A DNA stretch of 52,113 nt, from positions 1-52,113 of the forward strand of contig CAMZAM010000017.1 of assembly GCA_947304185.1 (NCBI GenBank), read 5' to 3'. A program made the translations under genes and the position numbers. Below, one piece after another: positions 33,471-41,386 of this stretch. Numbering within the stretch: position 1 is the stretch's first letter; each line of letters starts with the position of its first letter. The notes under the pieces are model-generated. The model made no database searches, was not told where the DNA came from, and saw only the letters and a list, made by a program, of their open reading frames with translations. This DNA is from an uncultured Bacteroidales bacterium. GTDB lineage: Bacteria > Bacteroidota > Bacteroidia > Bacteroidales > F082.

Positions 33471-34490
33471 ATGGATATTAAAGATTACAAAAACGTTTAT
33501 GTGTTCGCAGAACAGCGCGGTGGAATGATCCAATCCGTAGCATACGAACTTTTAGGTAAAGCTCGCGACCTCGCTGACGCTCTCGGCGAGAAAGTCGTGG
33601 CAATGTTACTTGGTCACAACGTGAAAGACCAGGCTCAGAGCCTCATCGAGATGGGTGCTGACGAAGTGCTCGTCGCCGACTGCCCTGAACTCAAGGATTA
33701 CTTGACAGAACAGTACTCACAGGTTGTGTATCAGATGATTACTGCCGGTTGCCCAAGCATCGTCCTTTACGGTGCTACAACCATCGGCCGTGACCTCGCA
33801 CCACGTATCGCTTCACGTTTGAAGACTGGTCTGACAGCAGACTGCACCAAACTTGAAATCGGTATCGTCGAGGAGACAGGCGAGAAGCAGTTCCGTTCAA
33901 CACGTCCTGCATTCGGTGGTAACTTGATGGCTACCATTCTTTGCCCTAACACACGTCCTCAGATGTCGACAGTGCGTCCTGGCGTGATGCAGAAACGCGT
34001 CCGTGAGGCTGGCAGAAAAGGCACCATCACAATGTTTGCCCCTAAATTCGATACAAGCAAGTTCAAAGTCAAAGTCATTGAGACCAAGATGAACTGCAAG
34101 TGCGCCGACGACATCGCCGATGCCAAGATCCTGGTGTCAGGTGGCCGTGGCGTCCACGACAAAGAAGGTTTCAACAAGCTTCAGGCTTTGGCCGACATCC
34201 TCGGTGGCATGGTGTCATCATCACGTGCCATGGTCGACGCAGGTATCATGGATCACTGCTTCCAGGTCGGTCAGACAGGTAAGACAGTGCGTCCGGCCCT
34301 TTACATGGCATGCGGTATCTCAGGCGCCATCCAGCACCTCGCAGGTATGGAGGAGTCAGACTTCATCATCGCCATCAACAAGGACAAATACGCACCTATC
34401 TTCTCAGCCGCTGACCTCGGCATCGTAGGTGACCTCCACAAGATCGTCCCGATGCTGACAGAACGTCTTAAGAAGGAAGTGGAGAAATAA
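33471..34490 (+). CDS. etfA: Electron transfer flavoprotein alpha subunit
   Basis: Partner of EtfB. 339 residues; the N-terminal adenine-nucleotide-hydrolase-like domain ([20 protein letters not shown]) is followed by the C-terminal FAD domain with [46 protein letters not shown] and [20 protein letters not shown]. All FAD-contact blocks are present. It is the last gene of the butyrate operon, which ends at the hairpins 34498-34519 and 34531-34566. Confidence 0.93.
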   Translation: MDIKDYKNVYVFAEQRGGMIQSVAYELLGKARDLADALGEKVVAMLLGHNVKDQAQSLIEMGADEVLVADCPELKDYLTEQYSQVVYQMITAGCPSIVLYGATTIGRDLAPRIASRLKTGLTADCTKLEIGIVEETGEKQFRSTRPAFGGNLMATILCPNTRPQMSTVRPGVMQKRVREAGRKGTITMFAPKFDTSKFKVKVIETKMNCKCADDIADAKILVSGGRGVHDKEGFNKLQALADILGGMVSSSRAMVDAGIMDHCFQVGQTGKTVRPALYMACGISGAIQHLAGMEESDFIIAINKDKYAPIFSAADLGIVGDLHKIVPMLTERLKKEVEK

Positions 34491-34497
34491 TCCTGTA

Positions 34498-34519
34498 GAG
34501 ACGTTTCCCGAAACGTCTC
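34498..34519. repeat. GAGACGTTT palindrome after etfA
   Basis: Arms GAGACGTTT (34498-34506) and AAACGTCTC (34511-34519) around CCCG. It has no T-tail of its own. It resembles a widely dispersed bacterial palindromic repeat. Confidence 0.65.
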
Positions 34520-34530
34520 CCTAACATTCC

Positions 34531-34568
34531 AAATCCCCGATGGATGCATTTCCGCCGGGGATTTTTAT
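34531..34568 (+). terminator. Intrinsic terminator of the butyrate operon
   Basis: AAATCCCCG (34531-34539) pairs with CGGGGATTT (34556-34564), followed by a T-rich tail. It separates etfA from the SRP RNA promoter. Confidence 0.8.
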
Positions 34569-34607
34569 TATTTTTTTCAAAATATCTTGTCAAATCAAAA
34601 TTTTTCG

Positions 34608-34615
34608 TATTTTTG
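34608..34615 (+). promoter_or_regulatory. -7 promoter element for the SRP RNA gene
   Basis: TATTTTTG, with TTG at 34587-34589 lying 18 bases upstream as the -33 part. The RNA's paired 5' end (GGG) starts 5 bases after the G, which calibrates the start-site spacing for other promoters here. Confidence 0.75.
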
Positions 34616-34619
34616 CAGC

Positions 34620-34715
34620 GGGTAAGTCTTATACGACCAGCTCCTGTCAAACTCCCCCAGGGCCGGAAGGCAGCAAGGGTAGATGGTTGAGCGGTGCGAT
34701 ATAAGTAGCTTACCC
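34620..34715 (+). ncRNA. ffs: Signal recognition particle RNA (small bacterial, 4.5S type)
   Basis: About 96 bases folding into one long hairpin. The ends GGGTAAG and CTTACCC pair, then TCTTATA with TATAAGTA. The conserved Ffh-binding core CCAGGGCCGGAAGGCAGCA, with its GGAA-type apical loop, is present. A T-run (34716-34721) ends transcription. It directs membrane proteins to the translocon with Ffh and FtsY. The T-run directly adjoins the next gene's start region. Confidence 0.93.
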
Positions 34716-34728
34716 TTTTTTGTCTGAG

Positions 34729-35196
34729 ATGATAATAAACCCGACATACACAGGCAAGCAATATTGGACAACAGTCATAATTTCAGGATTGTTGCTAAGT
34801 ATCTTATTATCAGCAGCTTACACCATCTTTTACGAACGCCTGTACGTCGCCTCATCATATTTATTCTCAATAATTTACCTCATCCCGTTCGTCTGGCTCA
34901 GCATCACCTTGGCATTTTTCAAAAGTAAATTCGTGTGGAGCGAGTTCTCCTACAGCAAGGCTTTTCAGATGAGTTTCCTCATCGGACTGATAGGCTCCGT
35001 GATCTTCAGCGTAGTCATATATATTCTCTACGCTTACGTCGGAATTGAGAGTAGGATAGGGCTCTACGAAAACGGTCGTCAGATGCGTCAGCTGTTCTCG
35101 CCGTTGGCAACAGCCATCTCGATGTTGATAATAAATGTGTTATTGTCGCTGTTTTATTCATTAATTATTGCTATCTTTGCACGTAAAAAAGATTGA
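34729..35196 (+). CDS. DUF4199 membrane protein
   Basis: 155 residues from the ATG at 34729; the frame is also open from a TTG at 34720, but this lies in the SRP RNA terminator. Four hydrophobic segments (about 14-36, 41-62, 80-104, 126-150 by reading) and a short basic C-terminus give an integral inner-membrane protein. It belongs to DUF4199, found in Bacteroidota next to a family 2 glycosyltransferase, as here. Function unknown; a role in the same surface-glycan or lipid-sugar process is an inference from context. Confidence 0.8.
   Translation: MIINPTYTGKQYWTTVIISGLLLSILLSAAYTIFYERLYVASSYLFSIIYLIPFVWLSITLAFFKSKFVWSEFSYSKAFQMSFLIGLIGSVIFSVVIYILYAYVGIESRIGLYENGRQMRQLFSPLATAISMLIINVLLSLFYSLIIAIFARKKD
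35172..35179 (+). promoter_or_regulatory. -7 promoter element inside DUF4199, for the glycosyltransferase gene
   Basis: TATCTTTG followed by CAC, within the last codons of the DUF4199 gene. It predicts a leader of about 14 bases before the ATG at 35198. Confidence 0.45.
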
Positions 35197-35197
35197 A

Positions 35198-36115
35198 ATG
35201 GATATATCTGTCATCATACCTTTGCTGAATGAAGAGGAATCATTGCCCGAACTCGAGGCATGGATCCGCCGCGTCATGAATGAAAACAACTTTTCATACG
35301 AGATCGTGTTTGTCGACGACGGCAGCACCGACGGCTCATGGCACTGCATCCAGAAACTCAAGGAAGAGAATCCTAACATCCACGGCATCCGCTTCCGTCG
35401 TAACTACGGCAAGTCGGCAGCCCTCAACGAAGGTTTCAAGGTGGCACAAGGCGACGTCGTCATCACCATGGACGCCGACGAGATTCCTGAACTCTTCAAC
35501 ATGATTGAGAAGGAAGGCTATGACCTCGTAAGTGGCTGGAAGAAAAAACGTTACGATTCGACATTCGCGAAAAATATCCCGTCGAAGTTCTACAACTGGT
35601 CGACACGCCGCATGACAGGTATCAAACTCCACGACTTCAACTGCGGACTCAAGGCTTATCGTAATGAGGTTGTAAAAAGCATCGAGATCTACGGCGAGAT
35701 GCACCGTTACATCCCGGTCATCGCCAAAGCTGCAGGTTTCACGCATATAGGGGAGAAGGTGGTACATCATCAGAAACGTAAATTCGGCACCTCGAAGTTC
35801 GGAATGAGCAGATTTTTAAGAGGTTACCTCGATTTACTCACCATCACTTTCATCTCTAAGTTCGGCAAACGCCCGATGCACCTCTTCGGAGGCCTCGGCA
35901 GCCTGACATTCCTCGCCGGTTTCATCATGAGCGTCATCTTGGTAGTCAAGAAATACGCATTCCACGCCTACGGAATGACACGCCGTCCTCTGTTTTATCT
36001 GGCATTGCTCTGCATGGTGGTAGGTACACAACTCTTCCTCACGGGATTCTTAGCCGAACTCGTGCAGTCGTCATCGTCAAAACAAAAGGTATACGGAATT
36101 TCCGAAAAGTTTTAG
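35198..36115 (+). CDS. Family 2 glycosyltransferase, dolichol/undecaprenyl-phosphate sugar type
   Basis: Transfers a sugar from a nucleotide donor to a polyprenyl phosphate (or similar lipid) at the inner membrane. 305 residues from the ATG at 35198. The GT-A domain shows DISVIIPLLNEEESLPEL, VFVDDGSTDGSW (about 40-51), RRNYGKSAALNEGF and ITMDADEIPELF (metal-binding DxD-type). FNCGLKAYRNEV follows. Two C-terminal membrane segments (about 232-255 and 265-290) anchor it. The sugar is unknown. The stop TAG runs directly into a seven-unit heptamer array. Confidence 0.88.
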   Translation: MDISVIIPLLNEEESLPELEAWIRRVMNENNFSYEIVFVDDGSTDGSWHCIQKLKEENPNIHGIRFRRNYGKSAALNEGFKVAQGDVVITMDADEIPELFNMIEKEGYDLVSGWKKKRYDSTFAKNIPSKFYNWSTRRMTGIKLHDFNCGLKAYRNEVVKSIEIYGEMHRYIPVIAKAAGFTHIGEKVVHHQKRKFGTSKFGMSRFLRGYLDLLTITFISKFGKRPMHLFGGLGSLTFLAGFIMSVILVVKKYAFHAYGMTRRPLFYLALLCMVVGTQLFLTGFLAELVQSSSSKQKVYGISEKF

Positions 36116-36207
36116 TTAAAGGATAAAAGATAAAAGATAAAGGAGAAAAGTTACCAGATAAAAGGGAAAAACTCTTTTAACTTTTCTCTTTTAACTTTTA
36201 ACTAATA
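36113..36207. repeat. Back-to-back heptamer arrays between convergent genes
   Basis: Rightward from the TAG of the glycosyltransferase: TTAAAGG, ATAAAAG, ATAAAAG, ATAAAGG, AGAAAAG, TTACCAG, ATAAAAG. Leftward from the TAG of the acidic protein: TTAAAAG, TTAAAAG, AGAAAAG, TTAAAAG. Bases 36166-36207 are identical to 1554-1595. Confidence 0.8.
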
Positions 36208-36612
36208 TCGATCATAAGGGTCGTCGAACGGCTCGTCGAAGCTATCTTCGTCGTAGTATTCATCCTCATCTTCACCGAAGATGTCTTCTTCATCCTCGGC
36301 AAACATGTTTTCACCCTCTTCCCAGTCGAAGTCCTCTTCGAGCTTGCTCTCGTCAAACTCGTCGATATCATTCATCTCGTTCATGAAGTCACGAAGCTCT
36401 TCGTCACTCATCTCGTCGAGATTGGCTGTCAAAAGCTTATTATCGCGCGATGATGCTCTCAGCTCCTTCAAGACCTCAGGGGAGATGTAGAAATCATCGA
36501 TGTTTTCCTCACAATATTTGATATATTTCGGGTCTTTCTCAAAGACTTCAGCCAAAGTCTGGCCTTCATATTTGCCGAAAGTGAAAATCGAATCAACGTC
36601 GTAAAATTTCAT
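36202..36612 (-). CDS. Acidic protein with ExoX C-terminal-like domain
   Basis: 136 residues. The N-terminal 45 residues (SIFTFGKYEGQTLAEVF, then DPKYIKYCEEN) resemble the small domain found at the end of ExoX-type exonucleases, where it is thought to bind a partner or DNA. The nuclease part is absent. The rest is extremely acidic, with long runs of Asp and Glu and alternating Tyr/Phe, ending FDDPYDRY. It may be a DNA-mimic-like or partner-binding protein, but this is inference. It has its own promoter element at 36635-36642. The stop codon belongs to a heptamer array copy. Confidence 0.75.
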   Translation of the reverse strand: MKFYDVDSIFTFGKYEGQTLAEVFEKDPKYIKYCEENIDDFYISPEVLKELRASSRDNKLLTANLDEMSDEELRDFMNEMNDIDEFDESKLEEDFDWEEGENMFAEDEEDIFGEDEDEYYDEDSFDEPFDDPYDRY

Positions 36613-36634
36613 ATCAAATCAAATTTTTGAATTA

Positions 36635-36642
36635 CAAAAATA
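36635..36642 (-). promoter_or_regulatory. -7 promoter element for the acidic protein gene
   Basis: TATTTTTG on the minus strand, 22 bases upstream of the ATG. Confidence 0.5.
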
Positions 36643-36674
36643 CAACAAATTCTTTTAAAGCGCAAGTTTTTTCT

Positions 36675-37043
36675 TTATTTTTTGAAAATAAAATAAACCG
36701 CTAAAACCAAGAATCCGAAGCCCACCAGATGATTCCAATGGAACTCGCCCATTTTGAACACTTTGATGCTTATGACCATGAAAACGATGAGGCTGACGAC
36801 CTCCTGAATCACCTTGAGTTCCACCAAGCTAAACGGACCGCCGTGGACTACAGAGCCGATACGGTTAGCTGGAACCATGGCTGAATATTCCAACAATGCC
36901 ACGCCCCAACTGGCTAATATAATGAGAATCAATGGCCAATCCTTGATAACACCCATATCCGACAACTTCAAGTTGCCATACCATGCGAATGTCATGAAGA
37001 TATTCGAAACAATCAAAAGCAATACTGTGTAAACGCCTCTCAT
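36675..37043 (-). CDS. DUF486 family membrane protein
   Basis: 122 residues with four hydrophobic segments covering almost the whole protein (about 4-20, 31-52, 72-92, 103-120) and a basic C-terminus. The motif EYSAMVPANRIGS and GPFSLVELKVIQEV place it in DUF486, a small-multidrug-resistance-like fold (DMT superfamily). The transported compound is unknown. It is divergent from gmhA, and the starts are about 60 bases apart. Confidence 0.85.
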   Translation of the reverse strand: MRGVYTVLLLIVSNIFMTFAWYGNLKLSDMGVIKDWPLILIILASWGVALLEYSAMVPANRIGSVVHGGPFSLVELKVIQEVVSLIVFMVISIKVFKMGEFHWNHLVGFGFLVLAVYFIFKK

Positions 37044-37081
37044 TTTTTAAAAATTTGCCGCAAAATTCGGGAATTTTTTAT

Positions 37082-37089
37082 TATCTTTG
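37082..37089 (+). promoter_or_regulatory. -7 promoter element for gmhA
   Basis: TATCTTTG followed by CA, 16 bases upstream of the ATG at 37106. This also argues against the longer open frame starting at 37055. Confidence 0.6.
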
Positions 37090-37105
37090 CAAAAATATTA
37101 AAAAA

Positions 37106-37681
37106 ATGACTTCGATCGACAACATTATTAAGGATTCAATAGCCGTTAAACAGTTGATACTCAATGACAAAGCATTGATTGAGAAAATAAACAAAGCTGC
37201 TGAGATGTGCGTTGAATCGTTGAAAAAAGGTGGTAAGATTCATTTCTGCGGCAATGGAGGCAGTGCTTCCGACGCACAACACCTCGCTGCTGAGCTGAGC
37301 GGTCGTTTTTACTATGACCGTGCACCGCTGAATGCCGAGGCTTTACACGTGAATACGAGCTATCTCACGGCAGTTGCCAACGATTATTCCTTCGAGATGG
37401 TGTATGCCCGCATGCTCGAGGCTTCGGCGAAGAAAGGCGACGTATTGGTCGGAATCAGCACATCGGGTAACTCGGCTAACATTGTGAAAGCCATCGAAAA
37501 AGCAAAGGAGATGGGAGTGAAGACGATAGCGATGACAGGGGAGAGCGGCGGCAAGATGAAATGCTGCGACATACTCCTCAATGTGCCAAGCCAGTGCACA
37601 CCTCGCATCCAGGAATCACATATCATGATAGGACATATCATCTGCGAAATCATCGAAGCCACAATGTTTCCTAAGAAATGA
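37106..37681 (+). CDS. gmhA: Sedoheptulose 7-phosphate isomerase
   Basis: First enzyme of ADP-heptose synthesis for lipopolysaccharide or other surface glycans. 191 residues from the ATG at 37106, the usual length. The SIS-type sugar-isomerase fold shows FCGNGGSASDAQHLAAELSG (about 49-68), GISTSGNSANIVKAIE (about 116-131) and CTPRIQESHIMIGHIICEII, whose His/Glu take part in catalysis or metal binding. The stop overlaps the gmhB start (ATGA), which fits the next step of the same pathway. Confidence 0.92.
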   Translation: MTSIDNIIKDSIAVKQLILNDKALIEKINKAAEMCVESLKKGGKIHFCGNGGSASDAQHLAAELSGRFYYDRAPLNAEALHVNTSYLTAVANDYSFEMVYARMLEASAKKGDVLVGISTSGNSANIVKAIEKAKEMGVKTIAMTGESGGKMKCCDILLNVPSQCTPRIQESHIMIGHIICEIIEATMFPKK

Positions 37682-38220
37682 TGGATTTTAAAGGCAAAAT
37701 CGACAAGTCATGGACCTTGTTCCTCGACCGCGACGGCGTGATCAACGTGCGCCTCGTCGACGATTATGTCAAGAAAATCGATGAGTTTGAGTTTTTGCCA
37801 GGAGTACTTGAGGCTTTCAAAATCTTTACGGAGAAGTTCGGACGCATCATCATAGTCACCAACCAACAAGGTGTCGGTAAAGGTTTAATGACGCTTGATG
37901 ATGTCAATTTGGTTCATGATTTTATGAACAAAGAGATTGAATCAAAAAAGGGTAGGATAGACGCCATATATGTTTGTCCGCAGCTGAAATCAGATCCTGA
38001 CAACTTCCGGAAGCCGAGTCCTAAGATGGCATATATGGCGCAGCACGACTTCCCGGAAATAGATTTCGAAAAATCGATCATGATAGGCGATTCTAATTCC
38101 GACATCGAGTTCGGAAAAAATGCCGGGATGTACACTATATTAATAGGTGATGAACCCGTAAAATGCAAGCCCGACGGCAAATTCGACTCATTACTGCAAT
38201 TTGCCAAATATTTAAAGTAA
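37678..38220 (+). CDS. gmhB: HAD-family heptose bisphosphate phosphatase-like protein
   Basis: Expected to remove the 7-phosphate from D-glycero-D-manno-heptose 1,7-bisphosphate. 180 residues of the HisB/GmhB-type HAD fold: FLDRDGVINV (Asp nucleophile and acid/base, about 16-25), IVTNQQGVGKG, FRKPSPKMAY and MIGDSNSDIEFGKNAG. The four-Cys/His zinc cluster of typical GmhB between CP and RKP is absent here (CPQLKSDPDNFRKP), so it belongs to a zinc-less subgroup. The overlap with gmhA supports the heptose role. A palindrome ATTTAAAGTAATACTTTAAAT spans its stop. Confidence 0.8.
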   Translation: MMDFKGKIDKSWTLFLDRDGVINVRLVDDYVKKIDEFEFLPGVLEAFKIFTEKFGRIIIVTNQQGVGKGLMTLDDVNLVHDFMNKEIESKKGRIDAIYVCPQLKSDPDNFRKPSPKMAYMAQHDFPEIDFEKSIMIGDSNSDIEFGKNAGMYTILIGDEPVKCKPDGKFDSLLQFAKYLK

Positions 38221-38230
38221 TACTTTAAAT
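38208..38230. repeat. Small palindrome across the gmhB stop codon
   Basis: ATATTTAAAGTAATACTTTAAAT reads almost the same on both strands and includes the TAA stop at 38218-38220. It may form a short hairpin. No T-tail beyond the arm is evident. Confidence 0.45.
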
Positions 38231-38263
38231 AAAATGCTTTAATTTATTTATAGTCAAATATTT

Positions 38264-39739
38264 ATGTCAACGTTAATACTGGTTGTTTTTGCCATCTACA
38301 CCGTGCTGATTCTGGTGATAGCGCACATCACGTCGCGTAAGTCGACGAATGAGACGTTCTTCACCGGAAACCGTAAATCGCCGTGGTTTGTGGTGGCTTA
38401 CGGCATGATAGGAGCCTCGCTGTCGGGAGTCACCTTCATGTCGGTGCCAGGCAACGTCTACACCAGTCAGTTCACCTACTTTGGCATAGTCCTCGGCTAT
38501 ATTATAGGCTACGCGGTGATCGCCTTTCTTCTCCTCCCGCTGTATTATAAACTCAACCTCACATCAATCTATTCCTACCTCGAGATGCGCTTCGGCCGCC
38601 ACTCGGAGAAGACAGGCGCAGCATTCTTCATTCTGTCCCGACTGCTCGGCTCCGCATTGCGTATGTACTTGGTAGTCTTTGTGTTATACGAATTCGTGTT
38701 CAAAGCCTGGGGCATACCGTTCTGGGTACCCGCGGTGATATTCATAGTCCTCATCCTGGTCTATACGTTCAAAGGAGGCATCAAGACGGTAGTGTGGACC
38801 GACACCTTGCAGACCACTTTCCTGCTTCTGGCAGCGATAATTACCGTGGTTTGCATCTTGAAAGAACTCGACATCACAATACCGGATCTTCTGAAAGCCT
38901 CGTCACAACAGGGACTCACGAAGATATTCGAGACCAACCCGAATCACAGCCGTTTCTGGCTGAAACAGATATTAAGCGGCGCCTTTATCACCATAGTGAT
39001 GACGGGGCTTGACCAGGACATGATGCAGAAGAACATGACCTGCAAGAGTCTGCGCGACGCCCAGAAAAATGTGCTGACATCGAGCATTTTGTTCATATTT
39101 GTAAATATCATCTTCCTCTGTTTGGGCGCCGCTTTGATTTACTACGCCCAGCAGACAGGATTCCAGCTGCCGACAAACAACAGTGGAGTAGTGGTCAACG
39201 ACAAGATTTTCCCGGCTATCGCATTTAGTTTCAGCAAGTTCACAAGCATAGTCTTCGTCATCGGCCTCGTCGCAGCAGGCTACTCCTCGGCCGATGGCAC
39301 GCTCACGGCGCTGACCACGACATTCTGCTATAACTTCCTCGATTTCGGCAGTAAAACCGACGTCTCCGAAGAAGATAAACTCAAGAAAAGAAAGAAGATT
39401 CACATCTGCTTCGCAGCACTTTACCTATTGGTAATGATAGCATTCCGTCCATTCCACACACAGTCGCTTATTGACAAAGTGTTCGAGATCGCGGGCTACA
39501 CCTACGGGCCGCTGCTAGGACTTTACACCTTCGGACTCTTCATCAAAAACCGCAGGCCGGCCGACAAATTCGTGCCATACATCGCAATAGCGTCGCCGAT
39601 TTTGAGTTATATATTAAACATCTATTCGAAAGATCTGTTCAACGGCTATCAATTTGGCTTTGAAATATTGATAATCAATGGGTTAATAACGTTTTTAGCA
39701 TTGTTAGCCTGCTCAAAAAAGATTACAACTAACACTTAA
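38264..39739 (+). CDS. Sodium:solute symporter (SSS family)
   Basis: Inner-membrane Na+-coupled transporter of 491 residues with about 13 hydrophobic segments. Family landmarks are FFTGNRKSPWFVVAYGMIGA (about 32-51), SGVTFMSVPGNVY, YSYLEMRFG (about 107-115), GGIKTVVWTDTLQ (about 169-181) and AAGYSSADGTLTALTT with the sodium-site Ser/Thr. The substrate (sugar, carboxylate, sialic acid or other) cannot be read from sequence. The DUF4831 gene follows after 5 bases and may be in the same transcript. Confidence 0.88.
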   Translation: MSTLILVVFAIYTVLILVIAHITSRKSTNETFFTGNRKSPWFVVAYGMIGASLSGVTFMSVPGNVYTSQFTYFGIVLGYIIGYAVIAFLLLPLYYKLNLTSIYSYLEMRFGRHSEKTGAAFFILSRLLGSALRMYLVVFVLYEFVFKAWGIPFWVPAVIFIVLILVYTFKGGIKTVVWTDTLQTTFLLLAAIITVVCILKELDITIPDLLKASSQQGLTKIFETNPNHSRFWLKQILSGAFITIVMTGLDQDMMQKNMTCKSLRDAQKNVLTSSILFIFVNIIFLCLGAALIYYAQQTGFQLPTNNSGVVVNDKIFPAIAFSFSKFTSIVFVIGLVAAGYSSADGTLTALTTTFCYNFLDFGSKTDVSEEDKLKKRKKIHICFAALYLLVMIAFRPFHTQSLIDKVFEIAGYTYGPLLGLYTFGLFIKNRRPADKFVPYIAIASPILSYILNIYSKDLFNGYQFGFEILIINGLITFLALLACSKKITTNT

Positions 39740-39744
39740 AAACT

Positions 39745-40833
39745 ATGAAAAAGCTCTTCCTAATCCTGTCACTATTAGCTTCGTTTACTGTTGAGGCTCA
39801 ATATGTTACAACATTGGCAAAGAATGCCAACGAGTCGCAGTCCGACGGAGTGATGTATTATCTCCCGAGAAACGTGATGCGACTGGAGTTCACGATAGAG
39901 GAGACCGACTATTACATCGGACCATATGCCGAGTTTGCAACCGATATGCTTGGCGTGAAAGACTACGTCAGGGAGAATAAAACAGAAGTCAACATTAAAA
40001 ACCTTGATATTCAGTTAGTTACCGAGATCGACCCGGCGGCGGCGTTCGTCATTGCACAGGACGACAAGAGCAAGGAGCCTATGCCTAATGTCATCCTTGA
40101 TGTCGACGGACTGATGCTGGCTTTTGGTTACGACAATATCCCGGAAGACTCAAAAATCGAACGTAAAACCTTAATTAACAATAATTTAGAACAAAATGAA
40201 AGGGTAGAGGCCGCGTTTATTGAAATCCTCGACAACGAGGTCGAACTCGACGACGATGATGACGATGAAGAGGAAGGAAACCGTCAACCGAAGAAGATTA
40301 CCAAGCAAGACAAGGCAAAAGTGGCTTTAGAGCATATTTCGAACATCAGAAATGCCTATTTTGAGCTCATTTCCGGCACTCTGGAGGTCGCTTACGGCTC
40401 AACTACAAAGTATATGGCCAACAACCTGAAAGCCCTTGAAAATGAATACATTAGCCTATTTAAGGGCAAAATCATAAATAATACCTATAAAAAGGTGGTT
40501 TATGTGACGCCAGAAAGCAGTCAGCTAAATTCCTCAGTATCAATAGGTAAGCTCACAAATAAAACTGAAAGCGTTAAGGTTCAATTCGACAGCCAAGCGG
40601 CAACGCAAGGCATCAACACTACAAGCGAAGATATCAGGAATTCGGCCCAGACCAACAAGCTGTTTTACAGGATTCCGTTTACTAGTAACGTGAAAATCAT
40701 CTCAGGGAACACGGTAATAGCCGAAAAAGCCCTGATTATCAGTCAATTTGGCGATATCAGAGCTATGTCGGTGAAGAACAGCAAAGCGTTATTCAACCCG
40801 AATACAGGTCAAATCATTAAACTAGAACGGTAG
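39745..40833 (+). CDS. Exported DUF4831 protein
   Basis: 362 residues. Signal peptide MKKLFLILSLLASFTVEA (cleavage about residue 18). The mature part starts with YVTTLAKNANESQSDGVMYY and LPRNVMRLEFTIEETDYY, the DUF4831 pattern, and contains an acidic run (DDDDDDEEEG, about residues 171-180) followed by a Lys-rich stretch. Envelope location is likely; function is unknown. Its last 12 bases overlap the end of the opposing DUF3127 gene (40822-40833). Confidence 0.82.
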   Translation: MKKLFLILSLLASFTVEAQYVTTLAKNANESQSDGVMYYLPRNVMRLEFTIEETDYYIGPYAEFATDMLGVKDYVRENKTEVNIKNLDIQLVTEIDPAAAFVIAQDDKSKEPMPNVILDVDGLMLAFGYDNIPEDSKIERKTLINNNLEQNERVEAAFIEILDNEVELDDDDDDEEEGNRQPKKITKQDKAKVALEHISNIRNAYFELISGTLEVAYGSTTKYMANNLKALENEYISLFKGKIINNTYKKVVYVTPESSQLNSSVSIGKLTNKTESVKVQFDSQAATQGINTTSEDIRNSAQTNKLFYRIPFTSNVKIISGNTVIAEKALIISQFGDIRAMSVKNSKALFNPNTGQIIKLER

Positions 40834-41202
40834 ATCGTCGCCGTTGTCAGAAGCGAAATAATCGTCGTTCATCGGCGGCAGCGGCTGCTGTGGAGGCATC
40901 TGGTTGCCAGGTTGCTGCACAGGCTGTGCTTCAGGCTGTTCAAGGTCAAATCTGAACGCTGTAACGTCGGTATACCATTTACCGTTGAATTCACGCGATT
41001 CTATGCGAATCTGCGCCTTGATCAGCTGACCGACGAAGAAGCTGTTAGCCTCGTTGACGCGATCGCCCCAGCACATCAGACAAATCTTTTTAGGAAACTG
41101 TTCCTGAGTCTCGATAATCAATTCTTGTTTTTTCCATGGACCGCGAGGAGAGTTTCCTTCGATCAAAGTACCCAATTGTACAACTTTACCAACTATTTCC
41201 AT
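40822..41202 (-). CDS. DUF3127 protein with an SSB-like C-terminal tail
   Basis: 126 residues. The first 85 form the DUF3127 domain (MEIVGKVVQLGTLIEG, PRGPWKKQELIIETQEQFPK, CWGDRVNEANSFFVGQLIKA, YTDVTAFRFDLEQ), with the beta-strand alternation expected of an OB-like fold. A Pro/Gln-rich linker (about 86-110) leads to an acidic tip DNGDDLPF. Single-stranded DNA-binding protein (SSB) has the same plan: OB fold, flexible linker, acidic tip ending in Pro-Phe that recruits repair proteins. Function is not known. The promoter element lies at 41231-41238. Confidence 0.82.
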   Translation of the reverse strand: MEIVGKVVQLGTLIEGNSPRGPWKKQELIIETQEQFPKKICLMCWGDRVNEANSFFVGQLIKAQIRIESREFNGKWYTDVTAFRFDLEQPEAQPVQQPGNQMPPQQPLPPMNDDYFASDNGDDLPF

Positions 41203-41230
41203 ATATTTATTTTTAATTATTTTCTCACCG

Positions 41231-41238
41231 CAAATTTA
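41231..41238 (-). promoter_or_regulatory. -7 promoter element for the DUF3127 gene
   Basis: TAAATTTG followed by CGG on the minus strand, 28 bases upstream of the ATG. The remaining 41239-41386 is A/T-rich with nothing else recognisable. Confidence 0.5.
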
Positions 41239-41386
41239 ATAATAAATTTCTAACAAAACTCACTTTGTGTAATTTTTAACACAACTTTCATTTTTATGAA
41301 AACTATGTTAAAAAAAGTTTACAATCTGCACAATATTTTCAACTCCCTTTTGTAAAATAATATACATTATGTTAAATAGGATGTTT

